Part shown: positions 1 to 7,570 of the stretch, one piece after another
How the letters are laid out: every line of letters begins with the position of its first letter
How positions within the stretch are numbered: the stretch's first letter is position 1
From: CAYOBW01 sp964402115
GTDB taxonomy: Bacteria > Verrucomicrobiota > Kiritimatiellia > UBA8416 > CAYOBW01
Length of the DNA stretch: 7,905 bases
Reading direction: 5' to 3'
Assembly (NCBI GenBank): GCA_964402115.1
Contig: CAYOBW010000320.1
Coordinates: 1 to 7,905, forward strand
Notes under the pieces: generated by a model
Told to the model about the DNA's origin: nothing
The model's input: the letters and a program-made list of their open reading frames with translations, nothing else
The model's database searches: none
Position numbers and translations under genes: made by a program

Positions 1-836
<836 letters not shown>

Positions 837-843
837 CGTCCCA

Positions 844-852
844 CCCTCCTCC
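844..852 (-). promoter_or_regulatory. Ribosome binding site of the FHA-MoxR gene
   Basis: Read on the minus strand this is GGAGGAGGG, followed by seven bases and the ATG at 836. It is a near-ideal Shine-Dalgarno sequence and decides the start codon of the fusion gene. Confidence 0.8.
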
Positions 853-853
853 G

Positions 854-872
854 CCGCACCCGCAGGGTGTGG
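854..872 (-). promoter_or_regulatory. Possible 5' leader hairpin just upstream of the FHA-MoxR ribosome binding site
   Basis: Bases 854-861 can pair with 865-872 around a GCA triloop, giving an eight-pair stem with one G-T pair; the core is CACCC/GGGTG. In the minus-strand transcript it would stand immediately 5' of the Shine-Dalgarno sequence. The pairing is seen directly; any effect on translation is inference, and in GC-rich DNA a stem of this size can arise by chance. Confidence 0.25.
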
Positions 873-897
873 CGCAACCCATGAACATTGAAGGGGA

Positions 898-926
898 CGA
901 ATACTCCCGCCACCGCCCCGTGACAA
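898..926 (-). promoter_or_regulatory. Candidate promoter for the FHA-MoxR gene
   Basis: The minus strand shows TTGTCA (926-921), a 17-base spacer, and TATTCG (903-898). Compared with the sigma-70 consensus the first hexamer has five matches and the second about four. It would give a leader of about 55 bases. Hexamers this weak in the -10 position are only suggestive. Confidence 0.3.
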
Positions 927-928
927 GC

Positions 929-947
929 GCGAAATACGGATTTTCGC
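929..947. promoter_or_regulatory. AT-rich dyad GCGAAA / TTTCGC in the divergent control region
   Basis: GCGAAA (929-934) and TTTCGC (942-947) form a perfect six-base inverted repeat with a seven-base loop, and ATTTTTA follows on the plus strand. The shape recalls an intrinsic terminator reading rightwards, but no plus-strand gene lies upstream of it in the window. A protein-binding dyad between the two divergent genes is at least as likely. The repeat is seen directly; its role is open. Confidence 0.35.
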
Positions 948-957
948 ATTTTTACCA

Positions 958-985
958 TTGTCATATTGCGATATCTTGATATCTT
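958..985 (+). promoter_or_regulatory. Candidate promoter of the arsR-sulfurtransferase operon
   Basis: TTGTCA (958-963) is followed after 16 bases by TATCTT (980-985), a -35/-10 pair with five and four matches to consensus. Transcription would begin near 992, essentially at the ATG at 993, so the mRNA would be leaderless or nearly so. This fits the absence of any Shine-Dalgarno sequence before that ATG. The spacing is one base shorter than ideal and the assignment is inference. Confidence 0.4.
963..983. promoter_or_regulatory. Candidate ArsR operator: three ATAT boxes at 8-bp spacing, with paired GATATC palindromes
   Basis: ATAT occurs at 963-966, 971-974 and 979-982, exactly eight bases apart; the last two lie inside GATATC palindromes (970-975 and 978-983) separated by TT. 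This AT-rich cluster stands out sharply in GC-rich surroundings. It covers the spacer and -10 part of the candidate promoter, immediately before an ArsR-family gene. ArsR proteins usually autorepress by binding AT-containing inverted repeats across their own promoter, so this is the best operator candidate here. Confidence 0.5.
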
Positions 986-992
986 ACCCGGC

Positions 993-1331
993 ATGCATCG
1001 CTTGACGACGAATCCGGGACGAGCGGCGGGAGGGCTGGCGGCCCTGCCGCCGGAGGTGTTGGAGACCATGGCGGAGACGCTGCGGGTGCTCGCGCACGCG
1101 CAGCGGCTGCGCCTGGCGGACGTGCTGGACCGGGAGGGCGTGCTCCCGGTGTATGCGCTCATGCAGAAGCTCGGCCTGCCGCAGGCATCGGTCTCGACGC
1201 ATCTGAACAAGATGCGCCGGGCCGGGCTGGTCGGCGCCGAGCGCCGCGGCAAGGAAGTGTGGTACGGCTTGGCCGACCGCAATGCGCTGACGATTCTGAA
1301 CTGTATCCGCAAGAAGGCAGGTGTGGCATGA
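993..1331 (+). CDS. ArsR-family winged-helix transcriptional repressor
   Basis: A 112-residue protein of normal ArsR size. Helical residues 22-47 (LETMAETLRVLAHAQRLRL) match the family's conserved RLRL-containing first helices. The helix-turn-helix runs about 53-77 with recognition helix QASVSTHLNKM (65-74), and the wing is about 80-95 (GKEVWYGLAD). It should bind DNA as a dimer and repress its own operon. It lacks the ELCxCDL metal site of classical ArsR/SmtB sensors and has one cysteine only, C104, so the two-cysteine persulfide switch of SqrR/BigR is absent too. Its stop overlaps the next gene's start (ATGA, 1328-1331), which implies translational coupling. Start: the ATG at 993 has no Shine-Dalgarno sequence and may be leaderless; a TTG at 966 would lie inside the operator. 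The ATG at 1068 has GGAGG at 1051-1055 (12 bases away) but would remove part of the first helix. Confidence 0.92.
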   Translation: MHRLTTNPGRAAGGLAALPPEVLETMAETLRVLAHAQRLRLADVLDREGVLPVYALMQKLGLPQASVSTHLNKMRRAGLVGAERRGKEVWYGLADRNALTILNCIRKKAGVA

Positions 1332-3781
1332 AACTGGTGGTGATTGGCGGGGTGGCGGCGGGGGCTTCGACGGCGGCGCGCGCGCGGCGGCTGGACGAGC
1401 GGGCGGAGATCGTGGTGTTCGAGCGGGGGCAGCATGTCTCGTTCGCGAACTGCGGCCTCCCCTATCACATTGGCGGCGCGATCAAGGAGCGCGACGCGCT
1501 GCTGCTGCAGACGCCGCAGAGCCTGAAGGCGGCGCTGAACCTGGACGTGCGCACGGGGTGCGAGGTGACGGCGATCGACCCCGCGGCGCGCTCCGTGACG
1601 GTCCGCGAGCTGGCGACGGGCACGGTCTACCGCGAGGCGTACGACAAGCTGGCGCTCTGCCCCGGCGCGCTCCCGCTGCGCCCGCGCCTGCCGGGCATCG
1701 ACCACCCCGCCGTGCTCGTGCTGCGCAACATCGAGGACATGGACCGCATCCAGGCCGCCCTGGCGCGCGGCGCAAAGACGGCCGTCGTCATCGGGGGCGG
1801 CTACATCGGCGTCGAGATGGCCGAGAACCTGCGCGAGCGCGGCGTGCAGGTGGATCTCGTGGAGCTGCTGGACCAGATCCTGCCCCCGCTGGACCGCGAG
1901 ATGACGCGGGCGCTGGAGGACCACCTGCGGCTGCACGGCGTGCGGCTGCACCTCGGCGCGGCGGCGGCGGCCTTTGCCGACGCAGACGGCCGCGTGCGCG
2001 TGGAGCTCGTCAACGGCACGGTGCTGACCGCCGACTTCGTCGTGCTGGCGGCCGGCGTGAAGCCGGACACGGCGCTGGCCGCGGCGGCGGGGCTGACGCT
2101 CGGCCCGCGCGGCGGCATCCAGGTCGACGCGCACCTGCGCACGTCCGACCCGCACATCTACGCCGGCGGCGACGCGGTGGAGGTGGTAGACGCGGTCACG
2201 GGTGCCCCCGCCCTGATCCCGCTGGCGGGGCCGGCCAACCGGCACGGGCGCGCGATCGCCGACAACATCTGCGGCCGCCCCACGACGTACGCCGGCACGC
2301 AGGGCACCGCCATCGTGAAAGTCTTCGCCATGACGGGCGGTGGCACCGGCGCCACCGAAAAGACCCTCAAGCGCACGGGGATCCCCTACCGCAAGCTCTA
2401 CCTCCACCCCGGCGGCCACGCGGGCTACTACCCCGGCACGGCCCCCATGCACATCAAGGTGCTGTTCGCGCCCGACACCGGCCGCCTGCTCGGCGCCCAG
2501 GTCGTCGGCTTCGACGGCGTGGACAAGCGGCTCGATGTCTTCGCGACCGCCCTGCGCGGGGGCCTCACGGTGGGCGACCTTCAGCACCTGGAGCTCGCCT
2601 ACGCCCCGCCCTACGGCTCCGCCAAGGACCCGGTCAACATGGCGGGCTTCATCGGCGCCAACCTGCTCGCGGGCGATCTCGAGACGTGGTTCGCGGAGGA
2701 GTTCCCGGAGCAGACCCGCGCGGGCGTCATCGTGGATGTGCGCTCGCCGCAGGAGTACGCCGCTTGGCACATCCCCGGCGCGGTCAACCTGCCCCTCGGC
2801 AAGCTGCGCGCCTCGCTGGCGACGCTGCCCCGCGACAAGGCGCTGCTCGTCTACTGCAAGGTCGGCTTCCGCAGCTACCTCGCCTACCGCCTGCTCAAGC
2901 AGAACGGCTTCAACGTGCGTACGCTGGCCGGCGGCTCCAACACGTTTCAGGCCGTGCACGGGCGCGAGCTGGACGGGACACCGGCGCAGGAGGTCATGCA
3001 TTACGCCGAGGAGCAGTCCGGCGCCCGGCCGCCGCCCACGGGGAAGTCCGTCAAGCTGGACTGCTGCGGGCTGCAGTGCCCGGGACCGATCGGCAAGCTT
3101 GCGGAGGCGATGACGGGGCTGACCATCGGCGACACGCTGACAGTCTGCGCCAGCGATCCCGGTTTCGCGGGCGACGTGCGCGCCTGGTGCCGCAAGCAGG
3201 GGCACACGCTGCTCGGCGTGTCGCCTGCCGGCGCGCGCATCGAGGCGCAGATCGTCAAGTGCGCCCCCGCCGCGCAGCCGCCCGCGGGCACGATGTCCGT
3301 CGCGGGGCGGCCCGACAAGAAGACCATGGTGGTCTTCTCGGGTGACCTCGACAAGGTCCTGGCGGCGTTCGTCATCGCCAACGGGGCCGTGAGCATGGGT
3401 AGCCAGGTGACCATGTTCTTCACCTTCTGGGGATTGAACGCCCTGCGCAAGCCCGGCCCGCAGGCGGGTGGCAAGTCCATGCTGGACAAGATGTTCGGCT
3501 GGATGATGCCCAAGGGCCCGAATGCCCTGGCCCTGTCGCAGATGCACATGCTGGGCATGGGCACGGCGCTGATGAAGCACGTCATGCGGACCAAGCGCGT
3601 GGACAGCCTGCCCGCCCTGATCGAGCGCGCACGGCAGGCCGGGGTCAAACTCGTCGCCTGCACGATGTCCATGGACGTCATGGGCATCCAGACCGCGGAA
3701 CTGATTGACGGGGTGGAACTCGGCGGCGTCGCGGCCTTCCTGGGCGAATCGGACGACGCCGGCATGACGCTGTTCATCTGA
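1328..3781 (+). CDS. Multidomain CoA-disulfide/persulfide reductase with rhodanese, TusA and DsrE2-like domains
   Basis: An 817-residue cytoplasmic flavoprotein-sulfurtransferase fusion. Residues 1-445 are a CoA-disulfide-reductase-type FAD/NAD(P)H enzyme: FAD site GGVAAG (7-12), single redox cysteine C42 in SFANCGLPY, nucleotide site GGGYIG (156-161), second FAD motif YAGGD ending at D282, and the family tyrosines in HAGYYPG (364-370) and AYAPPYGSAKDPVN (to 437). A rhodanese domain follows (about 458-540) with catalytic C510 in CKVGFRS, then a TusA domain (about 574-645) with C584 in CPGP, then a DsrE2-like domain (about 656-817) with C778 in ACTMSMDVMG. Relatives reduce CoA disulfide, CoA persulfide or polysulfide with NAD(P)H; rhodanese and TusA carry persulfide sulfur. 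Inference: the chain relays sulfane sulfur between its cysteines. It is co-transcribed and translationally coupled with the ArsR gene. The preferred ATG (1328) follows AAGAAGGCAGG-like purines. Exact substrate unknown. Confidence 0.95.
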   Translation: MKLVVIGGVAAGASTAARARRLDERAEIVVFERGQHVSFANCGLPYHIGGAIKERDALLLQTPQSLKAALNLDVRTGCEVTAIDPAARSVTVRELATGTVYREAYDKLALCPGALPLRPRLPGIDHPAVLVLRNIEDMDRIQAALARGAKTAVVIGGGYIGVEMAENLRERGVQVDLVELLDQILPPLDREMTRALEDHLRLHGVRLHLGAAAAAFADADGRVRVELVNGTVLTADFVVLAAGVKPDTALAAAAGLTLGPRGGIQVDAHLRTSDPHIYAGGDAVEVVDAVTGAPALIPLAGPANRHGRAIADNICGRPTTYAGTQGTAIVKVFAMTGGGTGATEKTLKRTGIPYRKLYLHPGGHAGYYPGTAPMHIKVLFAPDTGRLLGAQVVGFDGVDKRLDVFATALRGGLTVGDLQHLELAYAPPYGSAKDPVNMAGFIGANLLAGDLETWFAEEFPEQTRAGVIVDVRSPQEYAAWHIPGAVNLPLGKLRASLATLPRDKALLVYCKVGFRSYLAYRLLKQNGFNVRTLAGGSNTFQAVHGRELDGTPAQEVMHYAEEQSGARPPPTGKSVKLDCCGLQCPGPIGKLAEAMTGLTIGDTLTVCASDPGFAGDVRAWCRKQGHTLLGVSPAGARIEAQIVKCAPAAQPPAGTMSVAGRPDKKTMVVFSGDLDKVLAAFVIANGAVSMGSQVTMFFTFWGLNALRKPGPQAGGKSMLDKMFGWMMPKGPNALALSQMHMLGMGTALMKHVMRTKRVDSLPALIERARQAGVKLVACTMSMDVMGIQTAELIDGVELGGVAAFLGESDDAGMTLFI

Positions 3782-3865
3782 GCGGCGGATAGCGGTTGGC
3801 GAAAAGCCTTGATCTTCCAGCGCAACGGACGGATGGTAGTCACCCAGGCATGCAGGTTTGTGGGC

Positions 3866-3870
3866 GGAGG
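3866..3870 (+). promoter_or_regulatory. Ribosome binding site that fixes the start of the next secreted-protein gene
   Basis: GGAGG lies nine bases before the ATG at 3880. The frame is open further upstream (to 3796), but no comparable site precedes the earlier candidate starts, and a signal peptide begins properly only from 3880. Confidence 0.7.
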
Positions 3871-3879
3871 CAACGAGCT

Positions 3880-5082
3880 ATGACCCAGGCGAAGCCCGCG
3901 GTACGACGAGGCCGGTGCAGTTCCGGGTGCAGCCGCAGAGTCGGCGCCTGCCTGGTAGCAGGCCTTGCGCTGCTGGCCTGCCTGGCGCCCGTCCCCCGCG
4001 CGCAAGCCGCGGCGAGCGTACCGGTCATCGCCGACGTCCGGATGGCCAGTTCGAATCTGTCGCTCGACGTGCAGTTGCCGGCCGACGCGCAGGAAGCAAC
4101 CGTCGAGGCGGCGGAAGCCCTGGCGAACGCCCCGTGGCGCCCCATCGTCAGCCAACGGGTCAGCGGCGGGGAGACCGCGCACTTCGAACTGCCGCAGCCC
4201 GCGGCCCGGATGTTCTTCCGCGTCCGCACCCGCTCCACGCCGCTCTTCCCGGATGCCACGTCCGATACCCTGAGCTACCAGACGCTGGCCAGCGTGCAGC
4301 AGACCGCACAAGCCACATCCGCGGCACTGGAGGTCACCTTCCGCTTCCGCCTCGACGGCTCGGACCGGATCAGGATCACCCGCGACGGGGTTCTGTGGGA
4401 ACATGTCAACTGGGACTGGCCCGGCACCGACGTCACCGTCAACGGCGTGCGCTGGCAACCGCGTCTGAAGAACGTCCTCATGTCCGCCGGGCCGGACCCC
4501 TTTCTGCCTGCCGACGCGGCATTCCTGGGCGCACAGGTCCAGGTCACGCAGGGCCGCGATGCCGTCGTGCTGGAGCGTGCCCGCGACGCGCTACTGGTGC
4601 TGGTGAACGATACGCCGCCCGGCGCGGACGACTATGCGTTCACGCTCAGGATTCCTCGCGGAGGCGCTGCCCAAGGGGCGACAGCGTGGGGCCCGCCCCC
4701 GATTCAACTGCGCCTGGCCGCCGACATTGACGGCAGCGACCGCCTGGTCATTACCCGCGACCAGGCAACTTGGGAACACATCCGCTGGAAAATGCCGTCA
4801 TGGGTGACGGTCAACGACTTCGACTGGCAACCGGGCCAGCACCCCGTCTTGACCAACGCGCCGCCGACGGCATTCCTGGACAAGACGGCTGACCTGGCGA
4901 CCTGCGAGGTGCTCGAACGGGAAGGACGCGATCTCTGCGCCGTGGAAGCCACACCCGCGGCGGTGATCGTACGCTTTGCGGACAATCCGAACGATGCCGC
5001 GCTCTACAGGCTCACGCTCGGTTTCCGGCGGCTCTCCGCGTTGCCAGTTCCGCGGCGGGCTACTGCGGATCGCCTTCCGTGA
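3880..5082 (+). CDS. Secreted protein with two tandem DGSDR-type tryptophan-rich modules, function unknown
   Basis: A 400-residue exported protein. The N-terminus is a signal peptide: a basic stretch ending in RR, a hydrophobic core VGACLVAGLALLACLAP, and a likely cleavage after AQA near residue 45. Residues about 47-140 look like a beta-sandwich of fibronectin III type ending in FFRVR (weak). Two homologous modules follow, at about 154-260 and 275-384. They share DGSDR (159-163, 284-288), ITRD, WEH (173-175, 298-300), a W three residues after it, TVN and WQP (192-194, 316-318), with a later hydrophobic beta strand. No catalytic motif is visible, so an adhesive, carbohydrate-binding or scaffolding role is a guess. 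It lies 98 bp after the sulfur gene with no clear terminator between them, so read-through is possible. Its 3' end overlaps the convergent gene by 23 bp. I do not recognise a named family. Confidence 0.88.
   Translation: MTQAKPAVRRGRCSSGCSRRVGACLVAGLALLACLAPVPRAQAAASVPVIADVRMASSNLSLDVQLPADAQEATVEAAEALANAPWRPIVSQRVSGGETAHFELPQPAARMFFRVRTRSTPLFPDATSDTLSYQTLASVQQTAQATSAALEVTFRFRLDGSDRIRITRDGVLWEHVNWDWPGTDVTVNGVRWQPRLKNVLMSAGPDPFLPADAAFLGAQVQVTQGRDAVVLERARDALLVLVNDTPPGADDYAFTLRIPRGGAAQGATAWGPPPIQLRLAADIDGSDRLVITRDQATWEHIRWKMPSWVTVNDFDWQPGQHPVLTNAPPTAFLDKTADLATCEVLEREGRDLCAVEATPAAVIVRFADNPNDAALYRLTLGFRRLSALPVPRRATADRLP
4339..5031 (+). repeat. Two diverged copies of a ~107-110-residue module inside the secreted protein
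   Basis: Copy 1 covers 4339-4659 and copy 2 covers 4702-5031, with equivalent motif residues 125 codons (375 bp) apart. They share DGSDR, ITRD, WEH, TVN and WQP at matching spacing and end in similar strands (FTLRIPR and LTLGFRR). The similarity is mainly at protein level, so this is an old domain duplication rather than a recent DNA repeat. Confidence 0.8.
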
Positions 5083-7558
5083 TGGATGGGTGCAACCGGA
5101 AGTCCGGGTTGGGTTGCCTGACGAAGACGCCCACCTTGTCGAGCTTGAGGACTTCCTTCGGCCATTTGCTCCAATTCAATGTCAGCTGGCCGTTGGCAAG
5201 TTCGTAGGTGCCGCCGTCGCCGCCGTCGCGGTGGAACTTGCCGTCGGTCTCGAAATGGACCGCGCTCGTCCAGTGCGGATTGAGCCCCGTGTAGACGCCC
5301 TGGAAGAAGCCGTCGCGATGCGCCGGCGCCTCCGCGCGGAGGCGGCGCACTTTCAGCTCGCGGAAAGCGACGCGTGCCGTTGTGCCCCGAAAACCATTGT
5401 ACATGCCCACCCCGACGTAGAGCGGGTGTCCGTCGCGCACGCCCGTGGGGTACGTCCGGTTGTAGAGGGTCGTCTGTCCGTTCACGGCCAGCGAGTAGCG
5501 GTTGCCGGCCACGCGCAAGTGGAACCGTTGGAGCTTGCCGGCATGGTAGTCCGTCTGCTGCATCGCGCCATGGCCGAAGGCGATGCTGGAAGCCTGCCGG
5601 GAGGGGTACATAACCATGGAGACGAAGCCCTCGTCGGGCGCGAAGGACGAATCCGGCAGCGGGTAGATGACCACCCCGCAACCGACACCGTCGGACGGAT
5701 TCTCGCGCAGGTCCAGCACCCCCAGCACCTCGAAATCGCCCTTCAGCGGGAGATTGCTGTAGACGACGGCGCCGCTGCCATACGGCACCGTCGCCTTCAC
5801 AATGCGGTTGCTTCCCTGGCGCCACGCCAGCTCGCCCTTGGGCGAAAGCCAGTTGATCATGTCGTGCGGCGGCAGGATGTCGCTCCACTGGCCGGCGTCG
5901 TAGTCGCGCCGGAGGCGGGTCTCGTGCTGCCGCGCGTCCAGCGCGTCGCGCGCCGCCGCATCGCGGGCCAACGCCTGGCGCAGGGCCTCCCAGCACGCGT
6001 CAGCCTCGTCGTAGCGCCCCGCGGCGAGCGCCGCGCACCCCCGGCCATAGCGCGCGCCGTGCGGACCGGTGTAGATCCGGGATTCACCCACGGGCAGATA
6101 GGCGGGGAAGCCCGGCACACCGCACGCCACGAGGGACTCGATCGTATCGCCCGGCTCGAAGTAACGCGCGGCGCTCGCGTAGTCCCCGTGCAACCACGCC
6201 AGCGTGGCGTAGTAGTAACGCTGGGTTTCGTACTGCCCCGGCAGCGTGCGGCGCGCCAGGTACCCCTTGCACATGGCGGCCATGTTCGAGTACACGTCCG
6301 GACGGGCGAGCAAGGCCGGCAGACGGCCCACAAACCGGGCCTCGGCCTCCACCGCCGAGAAGTAACGATAAGGCACCAGCGTGTCGTAGCGGCCGGTGCG
6401 CAGGCATTCGAGCCCGAAGGCGTGCACCCGTTCGGGCGTTCCGCCCCACTGCGGCTTCAGCGACCAGAAGTAGTAGTCGTAGGCATCGCGGCAGTCGCAT
6501 TGCGCGGCCACGGCGCGGTCGAACCACAGCCGCGCGCCGTTCGGATCCACCCCATCGCAATGTGCCACCTGAATCATGCGGGCGGGGGCGTAGGGGTACT
6601 GCGGCGCCAGTTCCCAGGCCTTGACCAGCGCCTTCCGCGCCAACGTCAGATGATCCCCGAACCCCTGCCACTGCTTCTCGCTGACCGCCGAAGCGTACTT
6701 CGCACCACGCGACGCGAAGGCGTTGTGATTCTCCGTGACTCCCTCCACGAGCAGGAGCGCGTAGGGGTCGGCGCCGGTCTGCCGCCGCATGGCTTCAAGG
6801 AGCTGCGTCCGACGATCCTGCAGCAGGTTATCCAAGAACCTCAGCAGTACCTCGTAAAGATACCGCTTCTCCTCGCCGCGGAACGTATCGTCGGCACAGG
6901 CCTGCGCCACGGCGTCGAGCGCCTTGTCGCGCCAGGCCGGCCAGTTCCGCTGCAGCGCCGGGCCCGGGTCACTCAGCTGGCTCAGCTCGGCGGCGGCAAA
7001 CAACAGCAACCGCGCGGGGGGAGCAGGCATGGCGCGAAAGCGGCGGTCGGCTTCCTCGATCAGCCGGACCCCCTCGTCCCGGTTGTCCAACAGCAAGTGC
7101 ATTTCCCCAACGCCCAGATACAGGCGGGCGCTGTCAACGCCTTCGGCAATGAGCTTCTCGCCCACTGCCGCAGCCTGCTGCGCCTGCGCTGCGTTCGTGC
7201 AACCGTTGAGGATGAGGGATGCCATCGCACTCAGCGCTTGCCGCACGCGGTCGCGCGTCGGAGCGTCGGGCGTGGCGCCGAAATCGGCGGCCTGCACGTA
7301 GTGCCGCAGGAAATTGGTGGTGCTGAGTCCCCTCACCCGCGCCTCGGTGCAGGCGTCCGGCCCGCACGGGATGGCGGCCACCGCGCGGGTCGGTCCGGAC
7401 GCGCGCAACGCCCAGGCACCGGCGATCATGGCCACCCAGGCGTACCCCGGTCGCAGGAGGCGCCGCCGCCGGCCCCCCACGCCGCCCGGCGCGGCGCGAC
7501 GCCCCGCCTGCGCTTCACGCCACCCCGCACCGTTCGTGGAAGCCTGCATGCCTGTCAT
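5060..7558 (-). CDS. Exported TPR-like protein with concanavalin/laminin-G-like (3-keto-disaccharide hydrolase-type) domain
   Basis: An 832-residue protein. The N-terminus is Arg-rich (RRRR at 30-33), then a short hydrophobic segment (about 39-51) and a possible cleavage site AVA (59-61), so a long signal peptide or membrane anchor is likely. Residues about 70-540 are alpha-helical and TPR-like, rich in Ala, Tyr and Trp. A segment PQWGGTPERVHAFGLECL resembles the PRWGG motif I recall from DUF4034-like helical proteins (unverified). Residues about 575-738 form a beta-jellyroll like the DUF1080/laminin-G fold, closing with FRELKVRRL. A small C-terminal beta domain (about 748-825) has the pattern NPHWTS..HFETDGKFHR...GTYEL..GQLTLNW. 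Start: the ATG at 7558 has GGGGAGG five bases upstream; a GTG at 7564 would sit on that site. No catalytic residues can be assigned; binding of polysaccharide or envelope material is inference. It converges on the preceding gene. Confidence 0.9.
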   Translation of the reverse strand: MTGMQASTNGAGWREAQAGRRAAPGGVGGRRRRLLRPGYAWVAMIAGAWALRASGPTRAVAAIPCGPDACTEARVRGLSTTNFLRHYVQAADFGATPDAPTRDRVRQALSAMASLILNGCTNAAQAQQAAAVGEKLIAEGVDSARLYLGVGEMHLLLDNRDEGVRLIEEADRRFRAMPAPPARLLLFAAAELSQLSDPGPALQRNWPAWRDKALDAVAQACADDTFRGEEKRYLYEVLLRFLDNLLQDRRTQLLEAMRRQTGADPYALLLVEGVTENHNAFASRGAKYASAVSEKQWQGFGDHLTLARKALVKAWELAPQYPYAPARMIQVAHCDGVDPNGARLWFDRAVAAQCDCRDAYDYYFWSLKPQWGGTPERVHAFGLECLRTGRYDTLVPYRYFSAVEAEARFVGRLPALLARPDVYSNMAAMCKGYLARRTLPGQYETQRYYYATLAWLHGDYASAARYFEPGDTIESLVACGVPGFPAYLPVGESRIYTGPHGARYGRGCAALAAGRYDEADACWEALRQALARDAAARDALDARQHETRLRRDYDAGQWSDILPPHDMINWLSPKGELAWRQGSNRIVKATVPYGSGAVVYSNLPLKGDFEVLGVLDLRENPSDGVGCGVVIYPLPDSSFAPDEGFVSMVMYPSRQASSIAFGHGAMQQTDYHAGKLQRFHLRVAGNRYSLAVNGQTTLYNRTYPTGVRDGHPLYVGVGMYNGFRGTTARVAFRELKVRRLRAEAPAHRDGFFQGVYTGLNPHWTSAVHFETDGKFHRDGGDGGTYELANGQLTLNWSKWPKEVLKLDKVGVFVRQPNPDFRLHPSITEGDPQ

Positions 7559-7563
7559 GGGCA

Positions 7564-7570
7564 CCTCCCC
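7564..7570 (-). promoter_or_regulatory. Ribosome binding site of the TPR/laminin-G-like gene
   Basis: On the minus strand GGGGAGG is followed by TGCCC and the ATG at 7558. This spacing favours that ATG over the GTG at 7564, which overlaps the site, and over the next ATG nine bases downstream. Confidence 0.7.

Noticed and set aside
1321..3345. A 674-codon plus-strand frame overlapping the sulfur gene in another phase
   Set aside because: The product is Arg/Gly/Ala-rich low complexity, typical of a shifted reading of GC-rich codons; the true frame carries all the motifs.
3782..3879. Possible terminator or promoter between the sulfur gene and the secreted-protein gene
   Set aside because: Only a three-base GGC/GCC stem and a lone TTGATC were seen, neither strong enough to call.
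3001..4458. A 485-codon minus-strand frame spanning the gap between the sulfur gene and the secreted protein
   Set aside because: It crosses two well-supported plus-strand genes, shows no domain and has no ribosome site; a GC shadow.
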